Shown here: positions 43,951 through 54,295 of the stretch, one piece after another
Position numbering within the stretch: the first letter of the stretch is position 1
How the letters are laid out: every line of letters begins with the position of its first letter
DNA from: Paenibacillus phyllosphaerae
GTDB lineage: Bacteria; Bacillota; Bacilli; Paenibacillales; Paenibacillaceae
Length of the DNA: 64,000 nt
NCBI RefSeq assembly: GCF_014192105.1
Contig: NZ_JACHXK010000001.1
Coordinates: 248,001-312,000, forward strand
Reading direction: 5' to 3'
Position numbers and translations under genes: made by a program
The notes under the pieces: model-generated
The model's input: the letters and a program-made list of their open reading frames with translations, nothing else
The model's database searches: none
Told to the model about the DNA's origin: nothing

Positions 43951-44922
43951 TTACCGCCGAATGCGGTCCAGCAGCACGGCCGCTACGATGACGCCTCCTT
44001 TAACGATCATTTGCCAGTAGAAGTCAACGTTCAGCAGCACTAGTCCATTCGTCAGTACGCCAATGACCAATACGCCGATAATCGTGCCTTGGATACGGCC
44101 GAAACCGCCGACGAAACTGGTGCCGCCGAGCACGACGGCCGCGATCGCATCCAGCTCGTAGCCGGTGCCCCCGGTCGGCTGCGCGGAGAATAAACGGCCG
44201 GTCATGACGACGCCCGCGATCCCGGCGAGCAAGCCGCTGATGGCATAGACCTTGATGAGCGAGCGCTCGACTTTGATCCCGGTCAGACGGGCAGCTTCTT
44301 CATTCCCGCCGATCGCATAGATATGCCGCCCGAACATCGTGTACTTCAAGACATAGAACATTACGACATAGACGATCGCCATGATGTAGATTGGCGTCGG
44401 AATCCCGAGGATATCGCCTGAGCCGACGAATTTGAACAGACTGTTCTCAAGCGCGATCGGATAGCCGCCGCTCACCACGAAAGCGAGGCCGCGCAAGTAC
44501 GTCATGCTGCCAAGCGTAACGACGAAGGAGGGCAGCTTCGGCACAGCGGTCAGATAACCGTTGATCGATCCTGCCGCGCAGCCTACAGCTGCACCGGCGA
44601 GCATGGCGATGACGGGGTGAACGCCCGCATTCGACATCATGACCGAAAGAACGCCGGACAAGGCCAGCGTCGAGCCGACGGACAGGTCGATGCCGCCCGT
44701 TAAGATGACGATTGTCATCCCAGCCGCCAGTATGGCCGTGATCGATGCCTGCTTCAGGATGTTCAACATATTGGTTACTTCCATGAAATTCGGCGCGAAC
44801 ACGGCCATCGCCGCAATAAGCAGCATCAGAATGATGAGCATTCCGAGCTGGTTGAATAGATGAAGCAGCCTCTGCCGGTTCATCGGCGCATGCCCGGCTG
44901 CCGCCTGGATATCCGTCTGCAT
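43951..44922 (-). CDS. Ribose-type ABC permease (RbsC family)
   Basis: The 323-residue membrane protein has about eight to ten hydrophobic segments and CUT2 permease motifs (AGMTIVILTGGIDLSVGSTL; LDAIAAVVLGGTSFVGGFGR). It forms the channel of a ribose-type importer with the ATPase directly upstream; its ATG starts the base after the ATPase stop. The family also transports xylose, allose, fructose and autoinducer-2, so ribose is the default guess only. It is the last gene of the operon. Confidence 0.92.
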   Translation of the reverse strand: MQTDIQAAAGHAPMNRQRLLHLFNQLGMLIILMLLIAAMAVFAPNFMEVTNMLNILKQASITAILAAGMTIVILTGGIDLSVGSTLALSGVLSVMMSNAGVHPVIAMLAGAAVGCAAGSINGYLTAVPKLPSFVVTLGSMTYLRGLAFVVSGGYPIALENSLFKFVGSGDILGIPTPIYIMAIVYVVMFYVLKYTMFGRHIYAIGGNEEAARLTGIKVERSLIKVYAISGLLAGIAGVVMTGRLFSAQPTGGTGYELDAIAAVVLGGTSFVGGFGRIQGTIIGVLVIGVLTNGLVLLNVDFYWQMIVKGGVIVAAVLLDRIRR

Positions 44923-46476
<1,554 letters not shown>

Positions 46477-46579
46477 CGCCACTTCCGCCACCCCCTACTA
46501 TGCTGGAAACTTTCGATTTACCCTGGCAAGAAGCGGCTCCATACTCGGCACCGCTATGCCGGGTTCATGTACGTAACGA

Positions 46580-47593
46580 TTACCAACCCTTGTAGGAATC
46601 GACATTATCCTGCGTGATTAATTCCGTCGGGATAAGGATCTGCGGCTCGACCGTCTCGCCATTAATGACTTTCCTCGCGAGTTCCACGCCTTGAATCGCC
46701 ATCTGATTCGGGAATTGGGCAGACGTTGCCGCATAGCTCTTCTTCTCCTTGATCGCATCGGCCGCGCTCGGCGCTCCGTCAACGCCGACGATGAAGAACT
46801 CCTCGGACCGCCCGGCCTGCTCCTGGGCAATCTTCGCGCCTACGCCTTCCTCATCGTTTATGCAGAACACGGCGTCGATCTGTTTGTTCGCCTGCAGGAC
46901 GTTCTCCATCAGCGTCAGCGTTTTCTCCCGATTGCCTTCGCCATTCTGATTCGCCACGACCTTAATATCCGGATATTGGGCAAGTACTTCGTTGAAGCCT
47001 TTGATACGGTCGATGACCGCCGATACGGGAGGACCGTCGATAATAACGATATTGCCTTTGCCGTTCAAGCGCTTCGCCAGGTATTCGCCGGCCAGACGGC
47101 CAGCCTGCACATTATCCGACATGACGACCGAATCGATGCCGCCCTCCGCATTTCCGTCGAGCGCAACGACCGGGATGCCGGCTGCTTTGGCTTGTTGGAC
47201 CGCGGCGGCGATGCCTTTGGAATCGAACGGGCTGAGCAGGATCAGATCGACCTTCTGCGTAATGAAATCCTCGAACTGCTGGGTTTGCTTCGCCAGATCA
47301 TGGTCGGCACTGACCACGATTACCTCCGCGTTATATTTGGCCGCCACCTCCTCCGCGCCTTTGGACATCGCGACGAAGAACGGGTTGCCGAGCGTCGGCA
47401 CCGTTAGGCCGATCTTCAGCTTCTTCTCGGCCTTCCCGTCGTCTGTCTTGGCATTGCCGCCAGCCGCAGCCTGACCGTCCTCCGCTGCGGCAGTCGACCC
47501 GCCGTTATTCGAGTTGCCTGTCGAACAGGCCGATAGCACCAGCATAAAGGAGAGAACGAGCAAGGCGAGCGCTTTGGTTTTATATGTTTTCAT
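46580..47593 (-). CDS. Ribose-type sugar-binding lipoprotein (RbsB family)
   Basis: The 337-residue lipoprotein has a lipobox LSAC (Cys23), a linker, and a type I periplasmic-binding fold (LKIGLTVPTLGNPFFVAMSK; DLILLSPFDSKGIAAAVQQA; VDGAPSAADAIKEKKSYAAT). It delivers a pentose or hexose to the RbsC/RbsA pair. GGAGGT precedes the ATG. RbsK, RbsD and RbsR genes are absent next to it, and the nearest upstream regulator is DeoR-type, so the substrate may not be ribose. Confidence 0.92.
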   Translation of the reverse strand: MKTYKTKALALLVLSFMLVLSACSTGNSNNGGSTAAAEDGQAAAGGNAKTDDGKAEKKLKIGLTVPTLGNPFFVAMSKGAEEVAAKYNAEVIVVSADHDLAKQTQQFEDFITQKVDLILLSPFDSKGIAAAVQQAKAAGIPVVALDGNAEGGIDSVVMSDNVQAGRLAGEYLAKRLNGKGNIVIIDGPPVSAVIDRIKGFNEVLAQYPDIKVVANQNGEGNREKTLTLMENVLQANKQIDAVFCINDEEGVGAKIAQEQAGRSEEFFIVGVDGAPSAADAIKEKKSYAATSAQFPNQMAIQGVELARKVINGETVEPQILIPTELITQDNVDSYKGW

Positions 47594-47891
47594 GACATGA
47601 CCTCCGATCTAGAATGAAAAGACATATTTGCTTACTTGGCTGCTCTTGATTCCCGCAGCCTTTTCGAGGACAATACAAATAGACTAGCTTGCGTATACCG
47701 ATCCGGTTTTGCGGGCAGGTCGAATAGACGGGTGTAACAACTGGGCTTTTACCATTGCCGTGGTCGCCGTTGTTTACACTCGTTTTCCTTTGTTACATGC
47801 GTCTGGTGACATGATGAAATTCAAGACCTGCTCCCTCTTATTGCGTCGGACATAGCTGATCCTTGTGCTAAAGGCATCACCCCTCTCATTA

Positions 47892-47905
47892 TGCAAGCGG
47901 TTACA
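47892..47905 (-). promoter_or_regulatory. cre box upstream of the Rbs-type operon
   Basis: TGCAAGCGGTTACA matches 13 of 14 positions of the CcpA consensus. It lies about 300 bases upstream of the binding-protein start and 36 bases below the DeoR gene's stop. The remaining gap (47594-47940) shows no gene; the operon's promoter must lie in it. Confidence 0.7.
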
Positions 47906-47940
47906 ATATCAGTCAGATGGCGGGCGCACGCCATCCCTTG

Positions 47941-48726
47941 CTACGCCTTCTTCCCGCCGTCGCCATCGACGATTCTAATCTCGACCCCTTTCGCTTCGAT
48001 CTCCCGCAGTCTTTCTTCCGGAGCCTCATCATCCGTTATGAACAGGTCAATGTCGCCAAGCGCAGCGAACTTCACCAGATTGACATCGCCGATCTTGGAC
48101 GAATCGGCCAGCAGAATTGCTTTGTTCGCGCAAGCGATCATCTTACGCTTGATGGTCGCTTCATCAATGTTCGGCGTACTCAGTCCCTCTTCAGCGTGAA
48201 TCGCATTCGTGCCGATGAACGCTTTGTCCACGTGAAGCTGGCTCAGAATTTGCTCCGCGAACGGTCCGACCAGCGACAGGATGCCTTTGCGCAGCGACCC
48301 TCCGATCAGGATGAGGTCAATGCCTTCCGCAGCCTCCAGCTCTTGCGCGATCGGGATCCCGTTCGTTACGACGGTCAGCTTCCGAAAGCGCTTCAATTCC
48401 ATGGCGAGATAAAGCATCGTCGTTCCGGAATCCAGCAGGATCACGTCATTCTCGCGAATCTGCTCCACTGCTTTCTTCGCGATCAGCCTCTTCCGGTCAC
48501 TGTTGTTGATCTCCTTCTCCACGAATGTCGGTTCGAAGTTGACATTCTGCACCGGCACAGCGCCGCCGTGCGTACGTTTGAGCAAATTCTGGTCTTCGAG
48601 TTCCTTCAAGTCCCGTCGAATGGTTGAATCCGATACTTGAAGAATCTGATTGAGTCCTTGGACGTCTACCCGCTGATGTTCCTGGAGCAGTTCCAGAATG
48701 CGGCGTTTGCGCTCGACTTCATACAT
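47941..48726 (-). CDS. DeoR-family sugar-phosphate-responsive repressor (FruR-like)
   Basis: The product of about 261 residues has a DeoR helix-turn-helix (VDVQGLNQILQVSDSTIRRD) and the C-terminal DeoRC sensor domain (LLDSGTTMLYLAMEL; VVTNGIPIAQEL; FIGTNAIHAEEGLSTPN; CANKAILLADSSKIG). The start at 48726 is chosen because AGGAG lies nine bases upstream; longer in-frame starts cross the EI terminator. It lies downstream of the fructose PTS genes. DeoR proteins of this group usually sense fructose-1-phosphate or similar esters, and the twin motifs at the fructose promoter are the natural target (inference). Confidence 0.88.
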   Translation of the reverse strand: MYEVERKRRILELLQEHQRVDVQGLNQILQVSDSTIRRDLKELEDQNLLKRTHGGAVPVQNVNFEPTFVEKEINNSDRKRLIAKKAVEQIRENDVILLDSGTTMLYLAMELKRFRKLTVVTNGIPIAQELEAAEGIDLILIGGSLRKGILSLVGPFAEQILSQLHVDKAFIGTNAIHAEEGLSTPNIDEATIKRKMIACANKAILLADSSKIGDVNLVKFAALGDIDLFITDDEAPEERLREIEAKGVEIRIVDGDGGKKA

Positions 48727-48780
48727 GATGCTCATCTCCTGTAATGCGATTACGGTTTCGTCAATTACCATCATGGACAA

Positions 48781-48806
48781 AAGACACCCCAAATGCAAGG
48801 TGTCTT
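48781..48806 (-). terminator. Terminator after the EI gene
   Basis: AAGACACC (48781-48788) pairs with GGTGTCTT (48799-48806), and the minus strand continues with TTTTG. It lies between the EI stop and the DeoR gene. Confidence 0.7.
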
Positions 48807-48829
48807 CGCCATGGTGTCGGTTATAATCG

Positions 48830-50569
48830 TCAGTTCTTCGAATGCGTCCCCGCAAAAGCTTGCAGCGCTTCTCTAACCTCTGCGGCCGAGTCCATGTCGA
48901 GCACGCGCTCGGCGAGCGCCCGGCACGCTTCGCGGCTGCTGCTCGTGATGACTTGCTTCACCTTATGCATCGCGGCTGGGGACATGCTCCACTCGTGCAG
49001 GCCCAAACCGATCAAGAGCGGCGCCGCCAGCGGGTCGCCCGCCATGCTGCCGCACATGCCGGTCCACTTGCCTTCCACATTCGAAGCGTCGATGACGCGC
49101 TTGATCAGGCGCAGCACCGCAGGATGGAAGTAATCGTACAGATCCGCGACTTTCTCGTTCATCCGGTCGACGGCCAGCGTGTACTGCACGAGATCGTTCG
49201 TCCCGATGCTGAAGAAATCGACCTCGCGCGCAAAACGGTCCGCTTGCAGCGCGGCGGACGGGATCTCGACCATAATGCCGAGTTCGATCCGCTCCCCGAC
49301 TTCCACGCCGTCCTGCTCCAGCTGGTAGCGTACGGCCATGACCATTTCCCTGGCCTCGCGCCACTCCTGCATGCCGGAGATCATCGGGAACATGATTTTG
49401 ACCGGACCATGCGCGCTCGCGCGAAGGATCGCACGCAGCTGCGTCATGAGCAGTTCACGCTCGTCCAGGCAGAGCCGGATCGCCCGGTAGCCGAGGAACG
49501 GATTCATCTCTTTGGGCAGATCGAGATAAGGAAGTTCTTTATCCCCGCCAATATCTAAGGTGCGGATGACAACCGGACGTCCCTCCATCGCCTCCACCGC
49601 TTCGCGGTAGGCGCGATACTGCGTCTCCTCATCCGGCATCTGGCTGCGGCTCATGAACAGGAATTCCGTGCGGTACAAGCCGACGGCCTCCGCGCCTTGC
49701 GCGACTAGACCTTGCGCTTCCTCCGGCGTCCCGATGTTCGCCGCGATCTCGACGCGGTGGCCATCAGTGGTCACCGCTTCACGCGTGGCGTATTGAGCCA
49801 AGCCCTGCTGTTCTTCCTGCTGTGTGGCCATAACCGCCTCATAACCGGCTATCGTTCCCTCGCTCGGGTGAACGATGATCTCCCCTGTAGCGCCATCGAT
49901 CGCAAGCAGATCCCCGGTCTGAATATCGTCCACGGCGTCGCCTGCTCCCAGGATGGCCGGAATGCGGAGCGAATTCGCCAGTATGGCGGTATGGGAAGTC
50001 TTGCCGCCGATTCGAGTGACGAAGGCGCGGACGAGCTGCTTGTCCAGCTGCACCGTATCCGACGGCGTCAGATCGTCCGCGACCAAGATGACCTCCTCTT
50101 GAATATCGCCAAGCCTTCCGCCGCCGCTGCCTTTGACATGCATCAGCAGTCTCGCGCCGACGTCCCGAACATCGGAAGCCCGCTCTTGCATGTAGGCGCT
50201 AGTCATGCTCTCGAACAAGGCGGCCGTCTTCGTGACGATCTGGCTAACCGCCGTCTCTGCCGCCCACTGCTCCAGGCGAATCGCGTTCTCCATCGGCGGG
50301 TAGAACGACGGATCGTTCAGCATGCTGACTTGCCCTTTCAGAATGACCGCCTTCTCTTCGCCCAGCGTCTGCGCCGTATGTTCGATCAGCTGCTCTAGTT
50401 CCTCTATGCAGCGCTGTTTGGCAAGCCGAAGCGCTTCGAGCTCCGCTTCCGGTTGGTCCGTCTTCAAACTAAGCGCGTCTTCGATGCGAATCGGCCGATA
50501 GACGAAGGCACGGCCGATCCGTGCCCCCTCCGATACGCCGATGCCGTGAAATAGGGTTTCTACTGTCAT
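48830..50569 (-). CDS. ptsI: PTS enzyme I
   Basis: The 579-residue cytoplasmic protein moves phosphate from phosphoenolpyruvate to HPr. It has the phospho-His domain with GGKTSHTAILANS, the PEP-binding barrel (EFLFMSRSQMPDEETQYRAY; MFPMISGMQEWREAREMV) and the signature DFFSIGTNDLVQYTLAVDR. It is last in an operon with FruK, EIIBC, EIIA and HPr. The usual genomic ptsHI pair is separate from fructose genes in many Bacillales, so this may be a second, dedicated pair or the only one; the window cannot tell. Confidence 0.95.
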   Translation of the reverse strand: MTVETLFHGIGVSEGARIGRAFVYRPIRIEDALSLKTDQPEAELEALRLAKQRCIEELEQLIEHTAQTLGEEKAVILKGQVSMLNDPSFYPPMENAIRLEQWAAETAVSQIVTKTAALFESMTSAYMQERASDVRDVGARLLMHVKGSGGGRLGDIQEEVILVADDLTPSDTVQLDKQLVRAFVTRIGGKTSHTAILANSLRIPAILGAGDAVDDIQTGDLLAIDGATGEIIVHPSEGTIAGYEAVMATQQEEQQGLAQYATREAVTTDGHRVEIAANIGTPEEAQGLVAQGAEAVGLYRTEFLFMSRSQMPDEETQYRAYREAVEAMEGRPVVIRTLDIGGDKELPYLDLPKEMNPFLGYRAIRLCLDERELLMTQLRAILRASAHGPVKIMFPMISGMQEWREAREMVMAVRYQLEQDGVEVGERIELGIMVEIPSAALQADRFAREVDFFSIGTNDLVQYTLAVDRMNEKVADLYDYFHPAVLRLIKRVIDASNVEGKWTGMCGSMAGDPLAAPLLIGLGLHEWSMSPAAMHKVKQVITSSSREACRALAERVLDMDSAAEVREALQAFAGTHSKN

Positions 50570-50606
50570 CTCCAGTTTCTCCTCTCCAAGAGCCTGGCTC
50601 TATGTT

Positions 50607-50879
50607 CTAGTTTTCTCCGAATCCGCTCTCTGCCAGTTCGATCAGCGCTCGGATCGCCTCTGCTTCATCCGCGCCGTCTGACGTGATCGTAATCTCGGCT
50701 CCCTTGGACAGCCCCAGCGTCATCAAGCCCAGAATGCTCTTGCCGTCTACGGTCGTCGAAGTCCCGTTCACCGTCACCGATATATTCGAGGCATATCTTG
50801 CAGCCGTCTCCGTAAACAATTGCGCAGGGCGGATATGGAAGCCGCTCTCGTTGCGAATCGTCGTCTCATGCTTGATCAT
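50607..50879 (-). CDS. HPr phosphocarrier protein of the fructose operon
   Basis: The 90-residue protein has the HPr active site SGFHIRPAQ with His15 and Arg17, and the regulatory serine region VDGKSILGLMTLGLSKGAEI (Ser48 by position, equal to Ser46 of B. subtilis HPr). It carries phosphate from EI to EII components, and its serine could be a target of HPr kinase in CcpA signalling. It sits between EIIA and EI. It shares long identical stretches with the second HPr-like protein at 54296-54568. Confidence 0.93.
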   Translation of the reverse strand: MIKHETTIRNESGFHIRPAQLFTETAARYASNISVTVNGTSTTVDGKSILGLMTLGLSKGAEITITSDGADEAEAIRALIELAESGFGEN

Positions 50880-50907
50880 CGTGATGTCCTCCGTTTCGTT
50901 CCTTCTA

Positions 50908-51360
50908 TTAAATAGCGCCGAGCAGATCGTTCAACGTCGCTGCGTCTTCCACGGCGAGCAGACGCTCGCGGAACTCGTCGTCGATCAGCTTGCGCGAAAT
51001 GGCGATCAGAATCTGCAAATGCTCATTGCCTGCCGCAGCTTCCGGCACCGCGATCATGAACACGCCCGTTACGGGCTGACCGTCCAGCGAATCCCAGTCG
51101 ATCGGCTCCGCCAACTTGGCAAAAGCAAGCGCCGGTTTCGTCACGCCGGACGATTTGCCGTGCGGAATCGCAACGCGGAAGCCGATGCCCGTAGAGCCCG
51201 TCGCTTCCCGGTTGTGAAGCGCTCCGAGGTATGCCTCGCGGTCGTGTACGGCGCCGCTTGCGACAAGCGCGTCGACGAGCTTCTCCATCACTTCGTTTTT
51301 GCTCGCGGCAGCAAGCGGGATCAGGATCGATTGTTCGTGAAGCAGTTCTTTGATATTCAT
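50908..51360 (-). CDS. Fructose PTS enzyme IIA
   Basis: The 150-residue protein matches the fructose/mannitol EIIA family, with the phospho-acceptor His in VAIPHGKSSGVTKPALAFAK. It takes phosphate from HPr and gives it to the B domain of the EIIBC encoded just upstream. Its separate existence, with EIIBC as another chain, differs from the single FruA polypeptide of B. subtilis. Confidence 0.93.
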   Translation of the reverse strand: MNIKELLHEQSILIPLAAASKNEVMEKLVDALVASGAVHDREAYLGALHNREATGSTGIGFRVAIPHGKSSGVTKPALAFAKLAEPIDWDSLDGQPVTGVFMIAVPEAAAGNEHLQILIAISRKLIDDEFRERLLAVEDAATLNDLLGAI

Positions 51361-51398
51361 GGTTATAGTCCTCCTAGAAAGTTAGATAATGAGTTATA

Positions 51399-52766
51399 TT
51401 ATACCGGTTTCTTCAGGATCTTCAGCATAAGCGCCGTCACGACCGTACCGACCGCAATCGCCAGCGCATACAGCCCGACATGGCTGACCGCATTAGGGAT
51501 GGCAAGGACGAAGATGCCGCCGTGCGGGGCTTGCAACGTCGTGTTGAACGCCATCGCGAGCGCGCCGGTTACCGCGGAACCTGTGACGATCGACGGGATG
51601 ACGCGAATCGGATCGCTCGCCGCGAATGGAATCGCGCCTTCCGTAATGAACGAAATTCCGAGGACGCCTGCCGATTTGCCCGCATCCTTCTCTTCCTGCG
51701 TGAATTTCTTCTTGGCGATCAGGGTCGCCAGCCACAGACCGAGCGGAGGCGTCATCCCTGCAGCCATGACCGCAGCCATCGGGCCGTATACTTGGCTTGC
51801 GAGCAGGCCAACCGCAAACGTATAGGCCGCTTTGTTAACCGGACCGCCCATATCGAACGCCATCATTGCCCCGAGCAGCAGACCAAGCAGCGCCGCATTC
51901 GTCGAGCCGATCGATGTCAGCCAATCCGCCAAGCTGTCCATGACGAATTTGACCGGTTCGCCGATGACATAAATCATGAGCAGACCCGTAATGGCCGAAG
52001 CAAGCAGCGGAATGATCAGAATCGGCTTCAGTCCTTCGAAGTTGCGCGGGAGCTTGATGCCGATCTTCAGATAATGCGCCGTGTAACCTGCGAGGAAACC
52101 GGCTAGAATACCGCCGAGGAACCCTGCGCCGAGTTGATCAGCCAGCATTCCTCCGATCAGACCTGGCGCAAGCCCCGGCTTCTCGGCGATCGAGAAGGCG
52201 ATGAATCCGGCCAGAATCGGTACCATCAACTTAAATGCTGCGCCTCCACCGATACTCATAAGCGCAGCCGCGAGCGTCCCTTCCTCTTCGAACGCTTTGA
52301 TGCCGAAGGTGAAGGAGAGCGCGATCAACAGTCCTCCTGCCACGACGAGCGGCAGCATCGCGGATACGCCGGTCATCAGATGCTTGTAGAATCCGCTGCG
52401 GCCTTTACTCCGCGCTTCTTTGGTCTGGGCCACTTGTGCTTGCAGACTGGCAGGCGCGGAAGCTTCTTTGGCCATAGCTTCATCGAGCAACCCGTCTGGA
52501 TTGCGGATCGCCTGAGCGACAGGCACGCGTACGACCGGCTTGCCGGCGAAGCGCGATTCGAGGACGTCGGTATCCGCTGCCACGATGATCGCATGCGCTT
52601 CGGCGATTTCCTGTTCGGTCAGCTCGTTCTCGACCCCTACGGCGCCGCGCGTCTCGACTTTGAGCTCGATCTGTCTCTCTCTGGCTTTCTTCATTAGCGA
52701 TTCAGCCGCCATATACGTGTGGGCGACGCCCGTTGGACATGCGGTGACTGCCAAAATCTTCTTCAT
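51399..52766 (-). CDS. Fructose PTS enzyme IIBC
   Basis: The 455-residue membrane protein begins with the B domain (MKKILAVTACPTGVAHTYMA, phospho-Cys in ACPTG) to about residue 105, then a linker and a C domain with about eight to ten membrane segments (GVSAMLPLVVAGGLLIALSF; FDMGGPVNKAAYTFAVGLL; EGAIPFAASDPIRVIP). It imports fructose with phosphorylation to fructose-1-phosphate. It is the second gene of the operon after FruK. Confidence 0.95.
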   Translation of the reverse strand: MKKILAVTACPTGVAHTYMAAESLMKKARERQIELKVETRGAVGVENELTEQEIAEAHAIIVAADTDVLESRFAGKPVVRVPVAQAIRNPDGLLDEAMAKEASAPASLQAQVAQTKEARSKGRSGFYKHLMTGVSAMLPLVVAGGLLIALSFTFGIKAFEEEGTLAAALMSIGGGAAFKLMVPILAGFIAFSIAEKPGLAPGLIGGMLADQLGAGFLGGILAGFLAGYTAHYLKIGIKLPRNFEGLKPILIIPLLASAITGLLMIYVIGEPVKFVMDSLADWLTSIGSTNAALLGLLLGAMMAFDMGGPVNKAAYTFAVGLLASQVYGPMAAVMAAGMTPPLGLWLATLIAKKKFTQEEKDAGKSAGVLGISFITEGAIPFAASDPIRVIPSIVTGSAVTGALAMAFNTTLQAPHGGIFVLAIPNAVSHVGLYALAIAVGTVVTALMLKILKKPV

Positions 52767-52805
52767 CGTATTTTCCCCCCAAGGAATGATGATTCATGCT
52801 TGTCG

Positions 52806-53741
52806 TTATACACGGGTTACTTCTACTTCGCTTAACTTCCGCAGCACTTCGTCTAACGTGCAGACGTCCGTGCCCGGTTTCGAGGCGGTAATCGATCCGG
52901 CTGCCGTCATCCAGCGGACCATCTCTTCGATCGGCATCTCCTCGTTCATGCAGTGCGCCATCGCGGCGACCATCGAATCGCCTGCCCCGACAGTGCTGAT
53001 CGGCGTGATCGGGAACGGGCGAGTCCGGAAGGTCCCTTCCCGGTGCACGATGAGCGCGCCTTCCGCACCCATCGATACGGCCACGTATTCCGTTCCCCCA
53101 GCTAGCAGTTTGCGGGCTGCCGTTACAATCGCTTCATCGCTCGTCAGCTGCTGGCCTACGAGCAGTTGAAGCTCATGCAGATTCGGCTTGATCGCATATG
53201 GTCCGGCTTCAATTCCGGCTGCGAGCGCGTCCCCGTCGGCGTCCAGCAAGGTGCGAACGCCGTTCTTGCCGGCAATCTCGGTGAGCGTGCGGTAGAAGTC
53301 TTGCGGCAACCCCGGCGGGAGGCTTCCTCCGAGTACGAGAATCGAAGTGCGCTTCATCTCGGCTTCGAAAGCTTCGAGGAACTCGCGTATGGCTTGATCG
53401 CTCGGCTGCTGCCCCATCTCGTTCAGTTCCGTCGTTTGCTTCGTCGTCTCATCGACCACTTTCAGATTCGTCCTGCTCTTGCCCGGCGTCTGAAAGAAGC
53501 TCGACGGAATGCCGATCTCTTCCAGCATCTGCATGAGCAGTTGTCCTTCCATGCCGGCTTGGAAACCCCATGCATTCACCGGGGAGCCGAATTGGAGCAG
53601 CACCTTGGCTACGTTAATCCCTTTGCCGCCGGGATCGACACGAATCTCTTTAATTCGGTTCAGCCCTGCGACAGTCAACTGATCAACGGTAACGGTCTTA
53701 TCGATAGCGGGATTCAAGGTTACGGTCATTATTCGTTTCAT
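52806..53741 (-). CDS. fruK: 1-phosphofructokinase
   Basis: The 311-residue enzyme is a PfkB-family sugar-phosphate kinase: TLNPAIDKTVTVDQL at the start, DPGGKGINVAKVL, SLPPGLPQDFYR, and the catalytic signature VGAGDSMVAAMAHCMNEE with the general base Asp. It converts fructose-1-phosphate to fructose-1,6-bisphosphate. It is the first gene of the fructose operon, directly after a promoter with cre and repeat operators. Confidence 0.95.
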   Translation of the reverse strand: MKRIMTVTLNPAIDKTVTVDQLTVAGLNRIKEIRVDPGGKGINVAKVLLQFGSPVNAWGFQAGMEGQLLMQMLEEIGIPSSFFQTPGKSRTNLKVVDETTKQTTELNEMGQQPSDQAIREFLEAFEAEMKRTSILVLGGSLPPGLPQDFYRTLTEIAGKNGVRTLLDADGDALAAGIEAGPYAIKPNLHELQLLVGQQLTSDEAIVTAARKLLAGGTEYVAVSMGAEGALIVHREGTFRTRPFPITPISTVGAGDSMVAAMAHCMNEEMPIEEMVRWMTAAGSITASKPGTDVCTLDEVLRKLSEVEVTRV

Positions 53742-53861
53742 CGCTGTCGTTCCTTTGCTTAGTGGATGGATTGGTTTTGCTCATTGCATGCATAAGTGCT
53801 TACCTCTTGCTCATATGAGCACGATGATTGCGTATTCAAAGTGAAATATTTGGTGATTTTG

Positions 53862-53916
53862 ATTATATGTGATCGTTTATGATTTGTAAAGCGTTTTCAT
53901 ATATGATTGTTTATGA
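53862..53916 (-). promoter_or_regulatory. Fructose operon promoter with cre and twin operators
   Basis: The minus strand shows TTTACA (53885-53890), a 17-base spacer and TATAAT (53862-53867), a near-consensus SigA promoter. A cre-like TGAAAACGCTTTACA (53885-53899) covers the -35. Two copies of TCATAAAC-R-ATCA lie at 53870-53882 (inside the spacer) and 53904-53916 (above the -35), 34 bases apart, likely operators of the DeoR protein at 47941-48726. Confidence 0.75.
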
Positions 53917-54200
53917 CTGACTCGACTCAACTTATCCACCTTCTCGTAAAGTACCGCTGGAGCGGTTTTTCATACGTCTTCCTGCTCCTCCATAACTCCC
54001 CATCGCAAGGAGTAGACGATCGCCATTGGCATCTAAACTGGATCGAACAGCCGCCCCTTCAGATAGGCACGGGCAAACGATCACATTCGAGCACGCAAAG
54101 TGAAACGGGTGATCGCCGACCTTTGTCGCTGGACGTCCCTCATTCCGGAGACATACCAGCTGATCGGATGCGCGTGATACTTATCCATTCTTCCATAAAA
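53917..54200. other. Gap without a confident gene
   Basis: I see no gene with a start site and family likeness here. A weak plus-oriented hairpin (ACCGC with GCGGT, then T5) lies near 53953-53971. A plus-strand open frame at 53907-54287 has no ribosome binding site and runs through the terminator at 54201-54230. Confidence 0.4.
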
Positions 54201-54230
54201 AAAGAACAGCTGCCGCAGCAGCTGTTCTTT
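54201..54230 (-). terminator. Terminator of the second HPr-like gene
   Basis: AAAGAACAGCTGC (54201-54213) pairs perfectly with GCAGCTGTTCTTT (54218-54230), with T-runs on both sides. It lies 66 bases past the gene's stop and could work in both directions. Confidence 0.9.
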
Positions 54231-54295
54231 CTTGAGACCCTTCATCCGCATGGCGTACGCCGTGAACGCGCTAGCGAAGCAGCATGAGTCCTCGC

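Noticed and set aside
53907..54287. Plus-strand frame of 126 codons in the gap before FruK
   Set aside because: No ribosome binding site, no family likeness, and it runs through both the fructose operator region and a strong terminator.
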